In this document: positions 25,029 to 33,375 of the stretch, piece by piece
Numbering within the stretch: the first letter of the stretch is position 1
How the letters are laid out: the number at the start of each line of letters is the position of its first letter
Assembly (NCBI RefSeq): GCF_030758295.1
Contig: NZ_CP132335.1
Coordinates: 4,316,412-4,380,411 of the forward strand
DNA from: Pararhizobium sp. IMCC21322
GTDB taxonomy: Bacteria > Pseudomonadota > Alphaproteobacteria > Rhizobiales > GCA-2746425
Length of the DNA stretch: 64,000 nucleotides
Reading direction: 5' to 3'
Made by a program: the position numbers and the translations under genes
Notes under the pieces: generated by a model
The model's input: the letters and a program-made list of their open reading frames with translations, nothing else
Told to the model about the DNA's origin: nothing
Databases searched by the model: none

Positions 25029-25049
25029 TATGTCAGCCTTGTTGACATA
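25029..25049. promoter_or_regulatory. Palindrome, likely MarR/PetP operator
   Basis: TATGTCA (25029-25035), a 7-nt spacer and TGACATA (25043-25049) form a perfect inverted repeat just upstream of the MarR start. The right arm overlaps TTGACA, which could be the -35 of ilvE transcription on the plus strand (weak -10 TACCCA 17 nt on). Confidence 0.55.
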
Positions 25050-25304
25050 TTTCTTTCCATTTGTTACCCAATTCGCGCATCACAGGACCGATTGATGCGT
25101 ATCATCCCGCGAAAACAAAACGATACTGCGAAATATCAGATCACAAAAGCCGGATCACAAAAGTCTGTGCGGTAGGACGAGCCTTTCGCAAATGCTTTAT
25201 ACGGCCTCTTTCAGGTGTTTCGCAAATGGTGGATCATTTTGTATAGGCGATGCATAGTAACGAGCCGGCAGAAAAAAACAGGCAGACCAAAAGAGGAAAA
25301 ATCG

Positions 25305-26204
25305 ATGGCTGGAGTTCCGTTTGACCAAATGAAAGGTGATATTTGGTACAATGGCAAATTTGTCCCCTGGGCAGATGCGCAACTGCATGTCCTGACCCAC
25401 GGTTTGCATTACGCAAGTTCAGTATTTGAGGGAGAGCGCGCCTATTCGGGGAAGATCTTCAAACTGGAAGAACACACCCAACGGCTACATAAATCCGCTG
25501 AGATCCTCGGATTTGAGATTCCCTTCAGCGCCGATGCGCTGAACGAAGCAACACTGGAACTACTGAAACGTCAGAACCTCGTAGACGCCTATATTCGCCC
25601 CATTGCATGGCGCGGCAGCGAAATGATGGGCGTCTCGGCACAACGCAATACCATTAATGTGGCCATTGCGGCCTGGGCATGGCCATCCTATTTCGACCCG
25701 GAAGAGCGTTTGAAGGGGATTCGTCTGGATATGGCGCAGTATCGCCGGCCAGACCCAAGAACAGCCCCCTGCAACTCAAAGGCCGCAGGGCTATACATGA
25801 TCTGCACCCTGTCCAAACACGCAGCAGAGAAAAACGGCTATGCCGATGCCTTGATGCTGGACTGGCGCGGTCAGGTTGCCGAAGCAACCGGGGCCAACAT
25901 TTTCTTCATTAAAGATGGTGTCATTCATACGCCAATTCCAGACTGTTTTCTGGACGGCATTACACGCCGCACTGCCATAGATCTGGCAAAACGCCGTGGA
26001 TTTGAAGTGATTGAAAGAGTTATTCTTCCAGAGGAAATGGCCGAATTCGAGCAATGTTTCCTCACCGGAACCGCAACTGAAGTAACACCAGTATCAGAGA
26101 TTGGGCCATACAGTTTCTCTGTTGGCGAGATGGTCCGCACTTTGATGCAGGACTATGACAGGCTCGTTAACGGCCAACTCGCTCAAACCGCAGCAGCCGA
26201 ATAG
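25305..26204 (+). CDS. ilvE: Branched-chain amino acid aminotransferase
   Basis: This 299-residue fold-type IV PLP enzyme swaps amino groups between glutamate and the keto acids of Val, Leu and Ile. The start at 25305 (MAGVPFDQMKGDIWYNGKF) has AAGAGG upstream; the frame continues back to 25215 without a plausible start. Motifs are HGLHYASSVFEGERAY (about 30-45), the PLP-lysine in CNSKAAGLYM (about 160) and GITRRTAIDLAKRRG (about 223). It is divergent from the MarR gene and ends facing the cold-shock gene. Confidence 0.93.
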   Translation: MAGVPFDQMKGDIWYNGKFVPWADAQLHVLTHGLHYASSVFEGERAYSGKIFKLEEHTQRLHKSAEILGFEIPFSADALNEATLELLKRQNLVDAYIRPIAWRGSEMMGVSAQRNTINVAIAAWAWPSYFDPEERLKGIRLDMAQYRRPDPRTAPCNSKAAGLYMICTLSKHAAEKNGYADALMLDWRGQVAEATGANIFFIKDGVIHTPIPDCFLDGITRRTAIDLAKRRGFEVIERVILPEEMAEFEQCFLTGTATEVTPVSEIGPYSFSVGEMVRTLMQDYDRLVNGQLAQTAAAE

Positions 26205-26250
26205 ATCGCACGAGCGACAGAAAGTCGCAGTACACTGGGGATTTCTGGAG

Positions 26251-26275
26251 GCCCGCCCCATTAGATGAGGCGGGC
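26251..26275. terminator. Hairpin between convergent ilvE and csp genes
   Basis: GCCCGCC / GGCGGGC 7-bp stem with CAT/ATG inner pairing. No T run is next to it on either strand, so termination is possible but weakly supported. Confidence 0.5.
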
Positions 26276-26291
26276 TGAAATGTTGAAGGGG

Positions 26292-26507
26292 TTAACCTTC
26301 CATTTGCAGGTCAACGGCCTTAGGGCCTTTGCCGCGTTTATCCGGTTCTGTTTCAAAAGACACACGCATATTGTCCTGCAATTCCGGCAGGCCTGACGCC
26401 TGCACTGCTGAAATATGGACAAAAACGTCGGTACTGCCATCATCTGGAGTGATGAAGCCGAACCCTTTGGAGCCGTTGAAAAACTTTACCGTGCCACTTT
26501 GGCGCAT
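26292..26507 (-). CDS. Cold-shock domain protein
   Basis: This 71-residue cold-shock (S1-like OB-fold) protein has the RNP1 motif KGFGFITPD and RNP2 motif DVFVHISAV, the aromatic patches that bind single-stranded RNA or DNA. Such proteins melt RNA secondary structure in the cytoplasm, some of them at low temperature. The AAGGA ribosome site lies in the loop of a short GGGA/TCCC hairpin right before the ATG. The long structured leader upstream suggests post-transcriptional control. Confidence 0.95.
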   Translation of the reverse strand: MRQSGTVKFFNGSKGFGFITPDDGSTDVFVHISAVQASGLPELQDNMRVSFETEPDKRGKGPKAVDLQMEG

Positions 26508-26790
26508 GGGAGAAATCCTTTTCCCTTAGTCTGACTTTGCGGGCACCAGTCAGGCACACGCGTTAACGCTCAATCAGCAGCATGAATACAAAGGGAACTG
26601 GATCATCTTATTATTGTTAAACGGCGAATTTACCAGGTTCTGCTCCACCCACAGAGTTCCTGGCACAAGTATAGATACCACGCCGTCCTGTATTATTATC
26701 CCGAGGCTATTTGCCTGGTCGTCTCTATTATCCCTCGGGCATAGCTGCCACCCGAGCTTCTTTACTATGGGTCCGGGAATTTCGAATCGC
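26508..26790 (-). promoter_or_regulatory. Structured leader upstream of the cold-shock gene
   Basis: This gene-free stretch shows several mutually compatible and rival stems on the minus strand. CTCGGG (26755-26760 region), CCCGAGG (about 26738-26744) and CCTCGGG (about 26705-26711) can pair 1-2 or 2-3 but not both. Further down CCAGG...CCTGG sits inside ACGGCG...CGCCGT. A CTGAC...GTCAG hairpin lies nearer the gene. A -35-like CTGACA is at about 26815. This looks like a long regulated 5' UTR, as known for other cold-shock mRNAs. I do not recognise a named family. Confidence 0.5.
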
Positions 26791-26824
26791 AAGTAAAACT
26801 TGGATTACCAATTTGTCAGAAAGC

Positions 26825-27304
26825 TCAGCTCGACAAATCTGCCGGAGAGAAAAGCACACCAAATTGCTCGCACCAGATCACAACTGAGAGATATTCGGAG
26901 ATGTCAGTTCCTTCAGGGATAATGTAGGTTTGATCGCCAATGTTACCCTTGAGCTGACCCAATGAGAGCCAATCGCTACCCTTCACATCCGCTGATGACT
27001 GTATATCGGAAGCCTTGACCAGCCAAACTTCCAGATCAGGCCCATTCGTCGTTTCAAAATCAGTCAGATGCAAAACATTTGAACCGGTCGCAATCTCAAA
27101 AATGGTCGCATTGCCTTTGCCCTTATGCGAGCTGTCAGCGTCGCGGAAGCTGCCCTGTGCCACCTGATTGGTCTGCAGCGCGGCCGGCAGCTCTTCGGAA
27201 ACAACATTGTCGATCCACAAGGGCGAGGCAAGATACCAGAAGGCATTCCCGGCAACAAAGCCGATGGCGCCAGCAACAAAAGCGGTTAGTAGAATTTTCT
27301 TCAT
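26825..27304 (-). CDS. DM13-domain membrane-anchored protein
   Basis: About 159 residues from the Met at 27304 (MKKILLTAFVAGAIGF...), with alternative start at 27313. One N-terminal membrane segment (about 4-24) is followed by a DM13 domain (about 50-157), recognised by the strings TNGPDLEVWLVKASD, DQTYIIPEGTDISEY and VVIWCEQFGVLFSPA with a conserved Cys. DM13 domains are thought to bind heme or take part in redox steps outside the cytoplasm. The substrate is unknown. It is upstream of the cold-shock leader on the same strand. Confidence 0.78.
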   Translation of the reverse strand: MKKILLTAFVAGAIGFVAGNAFWYLASPLWIDNVVSEELPAALQTNQVAQGSFRDADSSHKGKGNATIFEIATGSNVLHLTDFETTNGPDLEVWLVKASDIQSSADVKGSDWLSLGQLKGNIGDQTYIIPEGTDISEYLSVVIWCEQFGVLFSPADLSS

Positions 27305-27447
27305 GTCATGCATCCGGTTTTTCAACGATGGTTGGAGTATTGCGGCTGGGCGCATGACAAGCAAGAAACCATTGCGTGATGACATTCACATGTCGTGATC
27401 ACGAATGCGTTAGATAATCCAAAGCCTGCGAAATGCCAGTGTCAGTA

Positions 27448-28041
27448 TCAATCGCTAAGTGAAGCGGCGCTGCGGCTCTTGTTCAGATCCATTGCAATGA
27501 CAGGAATGGTCCGACCGCGTTCTGAGTCGGTTACAGAAATGATCACCCGCATCAGGTCATTTTTCTGCAGCAGCAAATCCATGCTGCCCTGCGTTGTTCC
27601 ACGGCTCAGGCGAAGCTTCAGGGCATTGCCCTGACGATCACCATAAATGTCCATACCATTTCCTTTGGCACCACCCATAAAGCGACCGATATATTTCTGA
27701 GCGCCAGCAGAATACTTGATGCTCGCCCCCATGCGCGCGGACAGGCGACCAATCGAGCACTTCCCATCCATGGAGATTTTCACACCAGTTCGGCTGGGTT
27801 TGCCGTTCAGAGCGCATTTAAAATCCGTGCCTTTATCAGGGCCGGCCAATACGCGCCCGGTGCCGCTCCACTTGCCTTTAAACTGGGCCAGAAAATCAGT
27901 TTCCGGATCAGCTGCATGACCCGAAGCAACGCTCATACCAAGCGCCACAATCAAGAATGCAAGACATTTTGTGCCTTTGGCCAAGCCTTCGAAAAGACCG
28001 TTAAAAAGACGGGACAGCAATGGAGTAAACACGCTCAACAC
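27448..28041 (-). CDS. Exported protein of unknown function
   Basis: This 197-residue protein has a signal peptide (about 18-44, ending ASGHAA). The mature part begins DPETDFLAQFKGKWSGTGRVLAGP, and the fold looks like a small beta-barrel (KGKWSGTG, GNALKLRLSRG, DLLLQKNDLMRVIISVT). It contains two cysteines (KCAL, KCSIG). I recognise no named family, although similar lipocalin-like exported proteins occur in rhizobia. It stands alone between the DM13 gene and motB. Confidence 0.72.
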   Translation of the reverse strand: MLSVFTPLLSRLFNGLFEGLAKGTKCLAFLIVALGMSVASGHAADPETDFLAQFKGKWSGTGRVLAGPDKGTDFKCALNGKPSRTGVKISMDGKCSIGRLSARMGASIKYSAGAQKYIGRFMGGAKGNGMDIYGDRQGNALKLRLSRGTTQGSMDLLLQKNDLMRVIISVTDSERGRTIPVIAMDLNKSRSAASLSD

Positions 28042-28242
28042 AACAAATTTCCTTCGTTTTGCTTAACAGCAACAGCGAGATTTTATCACACGGCATCTGG
28101 AATAGCCTAATGGTAACCATATGCAAACCAAGAATAGCAAGCAATCGTTAACCAAAACCAAACAGGGTCCAGGTTGGACCACATCTCTGGATACCTCACC
28201 CAAATAGTGTGGATGAAGCGGCAACCGGCAGCTGAACGAGCG

Positions 28243-29100
28243 CTAGGGCTTGAACCCAGGTGGCAAGGGAGGCTTCTCAGCCATCAACAGAATACTGACC
28301 CGCCGATTTGCGGCCAGAAACGGGTCATTCGGGAACAAGGGTTCCTGATCAGATTTGCCTGTCACCGAATGAAAACGGTCATTGCGGATGCCGTTTTCAC
28401 TGAGCAGACCACGCACCGCATTGGCGCGGTCAGCGGAAAGTTCCCAAGTCGTGTAGTAGGATGTCGCCAGGGAACTGGAGGCTGTCGTATGCCCGGTAAT
28501 GGAGACACGATTTGGCATGTCGCGAATCACGGGGGCCATTGCCTTGATGAGCTTTCGGGCCGTCTCTTCAGGAAACTTCGACCCTTCGGCAAACATCGCC
28601 TGACCATCCTGATCGACCAACTGAATGTTCAGCCCTTCTTCGGTTTCTGTCATGATGATGTTTTTTGACAATTCGGCAATCTCTGGCATTTCCTGCCAGG
28701 CCTGACGCAGAGATGCCGCTGCAGTGGCAAACTGGCGAGGCACTTCAATTTCAGCTTTTTCAATATCGTGTGTGTTGGCTTCGGGACCCTGATTGCGCTT
28801 CTCATCGTGGCGCACATCCGAGTAATCCGTATCTGTATCGCGCTCAACAGCAGCAACGCGCCGTGCATAATCCCGCACGGGCGTACCTTCAATTTCAATC
28901 ATCCCGGCCTTGCGAGAATCAGAGCGCACACCAAAGGCCTCACGCATGGACCCGGCAACAACCTGCAGCTTTTCCTTATCCTGAATGGAAAATGAGATAA
29001 TCAGAACGAAGAAACACACAAGCAAAGACATGAGATCGGCAAAGGTCACGAGCCAGTCCGGGGCACCGTTCCCGCCGCCACCGCGGGCCTTGCGAGGCAT
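28243..29100 (-). CDS. motB: MotB-like flagellar motor stator protein
   Basis: This 285-residue protein has a short basic N terminus, a single membrane helix (about 17-38) carrying the proton-binding Asp (TFADLMSLLVCFFVL, D22) and an OmpA/MotB peptidoglycan-binding domain (about 165-280) with ISITGHTTASSS and NRRVSILLMAEKP. It is the plug and anchor subunit of the stator. The start follows immediately after the motA stop. A lone motAB pair with no other flagellar genes nearby is noteworthy; the two may instead power another surface system. Confidence 0.9.
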   Translation of the reverse strand: MPRKARGGGGNGAPDWLVTFADLMSLLVCFFVLIISFSIQDKEKLQVVAGSMREAFGVRSDSRKAGMIEIEGTPVRDYARRVAAVERDTDTDYSDVRHDEKRNQGPEANTHDIEKAEIEVPRQFATAAASLRQAWQEMPEIAELSKNIIMTETEEGLNIQLVDQDGQAMFAEGSKFPEETARKLIKAMAPVIRDMPNRVSITGHTTASSSLATSYYTTWELSADRANAVRGLLSENGIRNDRFHSVTGKSDQEPLFPNDPFLAANRRVSILLMAEKPPLPPGFKP

Positions 29101-29874
29101 TTAAGCTGCCTCGCTCGCCTGAATTCCCGTCCTGGCGCTTTCTGGCAGGTATGAAATCAGGGCTTCCTTTACGGCATCCGGGCTTTTATTACCCCGAAGC
29201 TGCATCACGCCATCGATAATCAGGCTCTGGTTCAGTTCTTCAGTCTTGAATTTTGATCCCAACTTATCGGCAACCGGCATACAGATCACGTTTGCGATAA
29301 GAGCTCCGTAAAGTGTCGTCAGCAACGCGATCGCCATGGATGGGCCAATAGCGGATGGATCATCCATGTTGGCCAGCATCTGCACAAGACCAACCAGGGT
29401 CCCGATCATCCCAAAGGCCGGGGCAGAATCACCAAGCGCCTTGAAAACGCGCTGCCCTTCTTCAAGACGTTCCAGAAAAAGGTCCCGCTCCCGCTCCATC
29501 GCATCACGGATGAAAGCCGCTTCGTACCCATCGGTAACGTATTGAACGCCCTTTGCCAGGGTTGGGTCGCTTACCACAACTTCCTCAAGGCCCAATGGTC
29601 CGCTGCGTCGAACAACGTCCGCCAGCTCTGCAATTTTCTCGATCAGGCTGCGTGCATCTGACTTTTTATGCTTGAACGCCACTCTGCTGCCGGTTGCAAA
29701 AGCGCCCATCAGCCCCGACAGGGGAAATCGGATCAGTGTTGCGGCCAGACCGCCGCCGATCACAATAAGCATAGAGGGAACATCCACAAACTGTGAAAGA
29801 TTGCCGCCCAGAAAAATCGCTACAACGACAACAGAAAAACTGATGACTATGCCAAGAATGGAAGCCAGATCCAT
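29101..29874 (-). CDS. motA: MotA-like flagellar motor stator protein
   Basis: This 257-residue protein has four hydrophobic segments (about 4-22, 30-50, 150-172 and 180-200), with the large cytoplasmic loop between the second and third, as in MotA/PomA. The motif AFGMIGTLVGLVQMLANMDDPSAIGPSMAIALLTTLYG (split across helix 3-4) is diagnostic of the short PomA-like MotA type. It forms the proton channel with MotB. The stop codon is directly followed by the motB ATG (TTAAATG on the minus strand), so translation is coupled. Confidence 0.9.
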   Translation of the reverse strand: MDLASILGIVISFSVVVVAIFLGGNLSQFVDVPSMLIVIGGGLAATLIRFPLSGLMGAFATGSRVAFKHKKSDARSLIEKIAELADVVRRSGPLGLEEVVVSDPTLAKGVQYVTDGYEAAFIRDAMERERDLFLERLEEGQRVFKALGDSAPAFGMIGTLVGLVQMLANMDDPSAIGPSMAIALLTTLYGALIANVICMPVADKLGSKFKTEELNQSLIIDGVMQLRGNKSPDAVKEALISYLPESARTGIQASEAA

Positions 29875-29966
29875 ATGATTGCCGCCCCGGTCTAATGTTT
29901 ACACAAACTCAAAGACCTTGATTAGCGGAATGAAGCTAAAAAACTGATAATATATGAGGAAGAGCG

Positions 29967-30962
29967 TTACGCCGCACCAATGCGCAGCAAATCGTGAAGA
30001 TGCAGAATGCCGACAGCCTTGTCATCCTTGACGACAAACACCGCTGTGATCTGCGAGGAATGAAGCACCTCCAGTGCTTTTGCTGCCAGCATGTCCTCGG
30101 AAATTGATTTGGGATCCCGCGTCATCACGTCATCAACCGAGAGCGCCAACAGATCGCCCTCCAGATGCCGCCGCAAATCGCCATCAGTGATAATACCGAT
30201 CAAACGCTCTGCGCCATCAACAATGCCAAGTGCGCCAAAGCCTTTCGCCGTCATCAGGACAATAGCTTCCTTCATAGAAGTCTGACTGGAAACCAGCGGC
30301 AGAGATTCACCGCGATGCATGATGTCGCGCACATACCGCAACGTCGCGCCGAGTTTACCGCCCGGATGAAACACACCAAAATCATTGGCACTGAAGCCTC
30401 TTGCCTCCAGCAGGGCAACCGCCAATGCGTCACCCAAGGCCAGTTGCAACAGTGTCGACGTTGTCGGTGCAAGACCATGTGGGCAGGCTTCCTTGATCTT
30501 CGGCAAAGCCAGAACCACGTCTGACGCTCTTGCAAGGGCACTGTCTGCACCACACGTAATTGCGATCAACGGCACATTGTAGCGTCTGGAATATTGGATC
30601 AGATTGCTCAATTCCGGTGTCTCGCCAGACCAGGACAAGGCCAGAACCGCATCATGTTCTGTAATCATTCCCAGATCGCCATGGCTGGCTTCAGCGGGAT
30701 GGACAAAAAATGATGGTGTTCCAGTGGAGGCAAACGTTGCAGCAAGCTTTCCCGCGACATGACCACTTTTACCCATACCAGTCACAATCACCCGCCCCTT
30801 GATGCCGAGCATTATATCGATCGCATCAGCAATGGCCTGCGAGAGCGGTCCCTCCAGCGCCGAGAGCACAGCTTCCACGCCCAGAATTCCGGTCTGCAAA
30901 CTTGTGCGCACGGAAACAGTTGTGTCGGGCAGGTCAGAAGCAACAGAAGTCAGTCGGGTCAC
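29967..30962 (-). CDS. kdsD: Arabinose-5-phosphate isomerase, KpsF/GutQ type
   Basis: This protein of about 331 residues converts ribulose 5-phosphate to arabinose 5-phosphate, the first step toward Kdo of lipopolysaccharide. A SIS domain (about 30-175) has GRVIVTGMGKSGHVAGK and LSWSGETPEL, and two CBS domains follow (about 200-330), the first with LGIVDGAERLIGIITDGDLRRHL. I choose the GTG at 30962 for family length; the frame runs upstream to 31040, where an ATG at 31031 is a rival. It is divergent from the outer-membrane barrel gene. Confidence 0.88.
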   Translation of the reverse strand: MTRLTSVASDLPDTTVSVRTSLQTGILGVEAVLSALEGPLSQAIADAIDIMLGIKGRVIVTGMGKSGHVAGKLAATFASTGTPSFFVHPAEASHGDLGMITEHDAVLALSWSGETPELSNLIQYSRRYNVPLIAITCGADSALARASDVVLALPKIKEACPHGLAPTTSTLLQLALGDALAVALLEARGFSANDFGVFHPGGKLGATLRYVRDIMHRGESLPLVSSQTSMKEAIVLMTAKGFGALGIVDGAERLIGIITDGDLRRHLEGDLLALSVDDVMTRDPKSISEDMLAAKALEVLHSSQITAVFVVKDDKAVGILHLHDLLRIGAA

Positions 30963-31112
30963 GGCAAACTCGTCATAGCAAAGGATGATGAGCCGCTTGT
31001 AACATGTTTTCACAACCAGAAAAGTCCCCATTGAATCCACTCAAATGGCAGCTGGTAAGGGCTTATTAACCATAAAAACGCAAAACATATGTATCTGTGT
31101 AGGATTTGAAAC

Positions 31113-32339
31113 GTGGCGCGACAGCTGACCCGAGCGATCTTCAATGCAATCATGTTCAGTCTGTGTCTGGTGTCTTTGGCATCTGCGCAGGAGCAAGGGG
31201 TATTTGATGCGGACAATCTTGAGTTCAGGGACACAGAAGTGCAGCCGCAAGATACCGAGACCGGGCTGCGGCTGGGAAGCTTTCAGGTCAACTCTCAGGT
31301 CGAAGTAGGTCTTTCCCATCAACGAACCGAAACGACACAGGACAGCAACGAGACAACACAAACCTTCAGCGCGGAAACTCAGATCCAGTCCCAGTGGTCC
31401 CGACATGAGTTGCGCTTGGAAACCCGTTTGGAGGCTGCAAGCCGTCGCGGCCTCAGGGTTCAGGACTGGACTGTTGGGATCGTTGCAAGTGGCAGACGTG
31501 ACATCTCCGGCAGACTGTCCGCAAATGCTGAATTACGTCTGTCTCATGATGCCTCGGAAGACGATCAGAACCAAACCAATTACGGCGCAACCGCAGGACT
31601 GCGGATTGCCCCGGGTCCGCTTGAGATGAATCTACGTGGTTCTGTCGATTTACGCAGAGTTGGCGATCCGGTTGCAGGCTCCGAAAACGGAAATGATTTC
31701 CGGGATCTGGAAGCTGAAGTGCGGGTCGCCTACAATCGTGGTGCCATCCTCGCCCCGTTTGTGGAAACACGCGTAACGCATCGCCGCACTGGAATGATCG
31801 ACGGATTTGATGGTGACGCGACCCGGTGGGAATTGCGCACCGGTCTTCAGATCGACCGAGGAGAAAAGCTGACAGGTGAGGTGTCCGTCGGGATCGGCCA
31901 TATCAGACCAAAAGATTCTGGGCGTGACCAGCTCAATGCCCTGCTGTGGGCCGCATCACTGACCTGGTCACCGGTTCGCCTCACCACGGTAACGGCGACA
32001 GCATCCACTGGCCTGGAATTCAGTCAAACAACAGATCTGACCGCCAGCACTATGACAAGTGGCATCCGTTCCACCGACATCGCCCTGCGCGTTGAGCGCA
32101 GTTTCAACCATCGTCTCAATGGCTTCGCAGCCGCCGACTATAATTACAGCTCCTACAGCGATATCGACCGCAGCGATGAAACCATGCTGTTTTCGACCGG
32201 CCTGACATATACGCTCACACCAGACAGCAGTCTGTTTGCCAGCTTCACGCATGAACGCACCCAAAGCAGTGGCAGCGATCAGGCAGAAGACGATGAGATA
32301 AACAATGGCTTGGCGGTCAGGCTACAGATTCGGCACTAG
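31113..32339 (+). CDS. Outer-membrane beta-barrel protein (BBP2 type)
   Basis: This 408-residue protein has a signal peptide (about 1-25, ending SLASA-QE) and then a barrel-like pattern of alternating polar and hydrophobic residues, with many aromatic and Gly-rich turns and a terminal ...NNGLAVRLQIRH strand. It fits the outer-membrane beta-barrel family found next to polysaccharide genes. The start is GTG with AGGA 8 nt upstream. It sits between kdsD and galU, both of which supply surface-sugar precursors, so a role in cell-surface polysaccharide export or envelope structure is likely but unproven. Confidence 0.75.
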   Translation: MARQLTRAIFNAIMFSLCLVSLASAQEQGVFDADNLEFRDTEVQPQDTETGLRLGSFQVNSQVEVGLSHQRTETTQDSNETTQTFSAETQIQSQWSRHELRLETRLEAASRRGLRVQDWTVGIVASGRRDISGRLSANAELRLSHDASEDDQNQTNYGATAGLRIAPGPLEMNLRGSVDLRRVGDPVAGSENGNDFRDLEAEVRVAYNRGAILAPFVETRVTHRRTGMIDGFDGDATRWELRTGLQIDRGEKLTGEVSVGIGHIRPKDSGRDQLNALLWAASLTWSPVRLTTVTATASTGLEFSQTTDLTASTMTSGIRSTDIALRVERSFNHRLNGFAAADYNYSSYSDIDRSDETMLFSTGLTYTLTPDSSLFASFTHERTQSSGSDQAEDDEINNGLAVRLQIRH

Positions 32340-32349
32340 AGGCCGCAGC

Positions 32350-33237
32350 CTAAAGCCCCAGAATAACATCCAATTCAGCCCGGAAGCCACTTTCGATGTC
32401 TTCGCGGTCCAGAGCAAACGCAACATTAGCCGCCAAAAATCCGATTTTTGAGCCGCAATCAAATGTCTGCCCATGGAATTCCTGCCCGAAGAAAGACTGA
32501 TCCGACATCAATTCAACCATCGCATCGGTGATCTGAATCTCATTGCCCGCGCCCGCTTTCTGACGCGACAGGATGTCAAAGATTTCAGGCTGCAAAATGT
32601 AGCGTCCATTGATGAACAGATTGGACGGCGCTACGCTTGGATCTGGCTTTTCAACCATCTCTGAAATCTTGAAGGCACTGCCCGCGCCATCCGGCACATC
32701 ATCGCCGACGCCCACAATACCGTATCGGTGGGTCAATTCCGGCTCACATTGCTCCACCGACAGAATATTGCCGCCAGTGCGCTCGTATAAGCTGCACATA
32801 TTAGCCAGGCACGGTGTTTCCGCCTTCATGACCATATCCGGCAACAGCAAAGCGAATGGTTCATTTCCAACAAGTTCTCGTGCGCACCACACTGCATGGC
32901 CCAGCCCGAGCGGCGCTTGCTGGCGGGTAAAACTGGAAGAGCCCGCTGCAGGCAAATCCCTGCGCAACTCTGCCAAGGCCTCGGTTTTACCACGTTCTTC
33001 CAGGGTTGCTTCCAATTCGACCTGAACATCGAAATGGTCTTCAATAACGCCCTTGTTCCGGCCAGTGACAAAAATAAAATGCTCAATACCCGCAGCACGC
33101 GCTTCATCCACCGCATATTGAATCACTGGACGGTCCACGACCGTCAGCATTTCTTTTGGCATGGCTTTGGTGGCCGGGAGAAAACGGGTACCCAGGCCCG
33201 CCACAGGGAAAACTGCCTTACGTATGCGCTGCGACAT
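32350..33237 (-). CDS. galU: UTP-glucose-1-phosphate uridylyltransferase
   Basis: This 295-residue nucleotidyltransferase makes UDP-glucose from UTP and glucose 1-phosphate. The N-terminal signature [18 protein letters not shown] (about 14-31) includes the catalytic Lys region, and the sugar-binding part has [13 protein letters not shown]. Length is normal. It converges with the barrel gene, 10 nt away, and is divergent from the lytic transglycosylase gene. UDP-glucose feeds lipopolysaccharide, exopolysaccharide and periplasmic glucan synthesis. Confidence 0.95.
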   Translation of the reverse strand: MSQRIRKAVFPVAGLGTRFLPATKAMPKEMLTVVDRPVIQYAVDEARAAGIEHFIFVTGRNKGVIEDHFDVQVELEATLEERGKTEALAELRRDLPAAGSSSFTRQQAPLGLGHAVWCARELVGNEPFALLLPDMVMKAETPCLANMCSLYERTGGNILSVEQCEPELTHRYGIVGVGDDVPDGAGSAFKISEMVEKPDPSVAPSNLFINGRYILQPEIFDILSRQKAGAGNEIQITDAMVELMSDQSFFGQEFHGQTFDCGSKIGFLAANVAFALDREDIESGFRAELDVILGL

Positions 33238-33375
33238 TATATTGCCAAACTCCTATAGCACTTGATTCTTTGAGTATAATCGCATGATGATCGAACCTGC
33301 GTTAACGATTTATTGGTAACAAAGCATTAACTATATGATTCTGTTGATACAGTTTAATAACAACGGTTTTAGCTT

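Noticed and set aside
26574-26792. 6S RNA or a 72-codon ORF in the cold-shock leader
   Set aside because: The stems do not give the long closing helix and central bubble of 6S RNA, and the ORF has no ribosome site or protein-like character.
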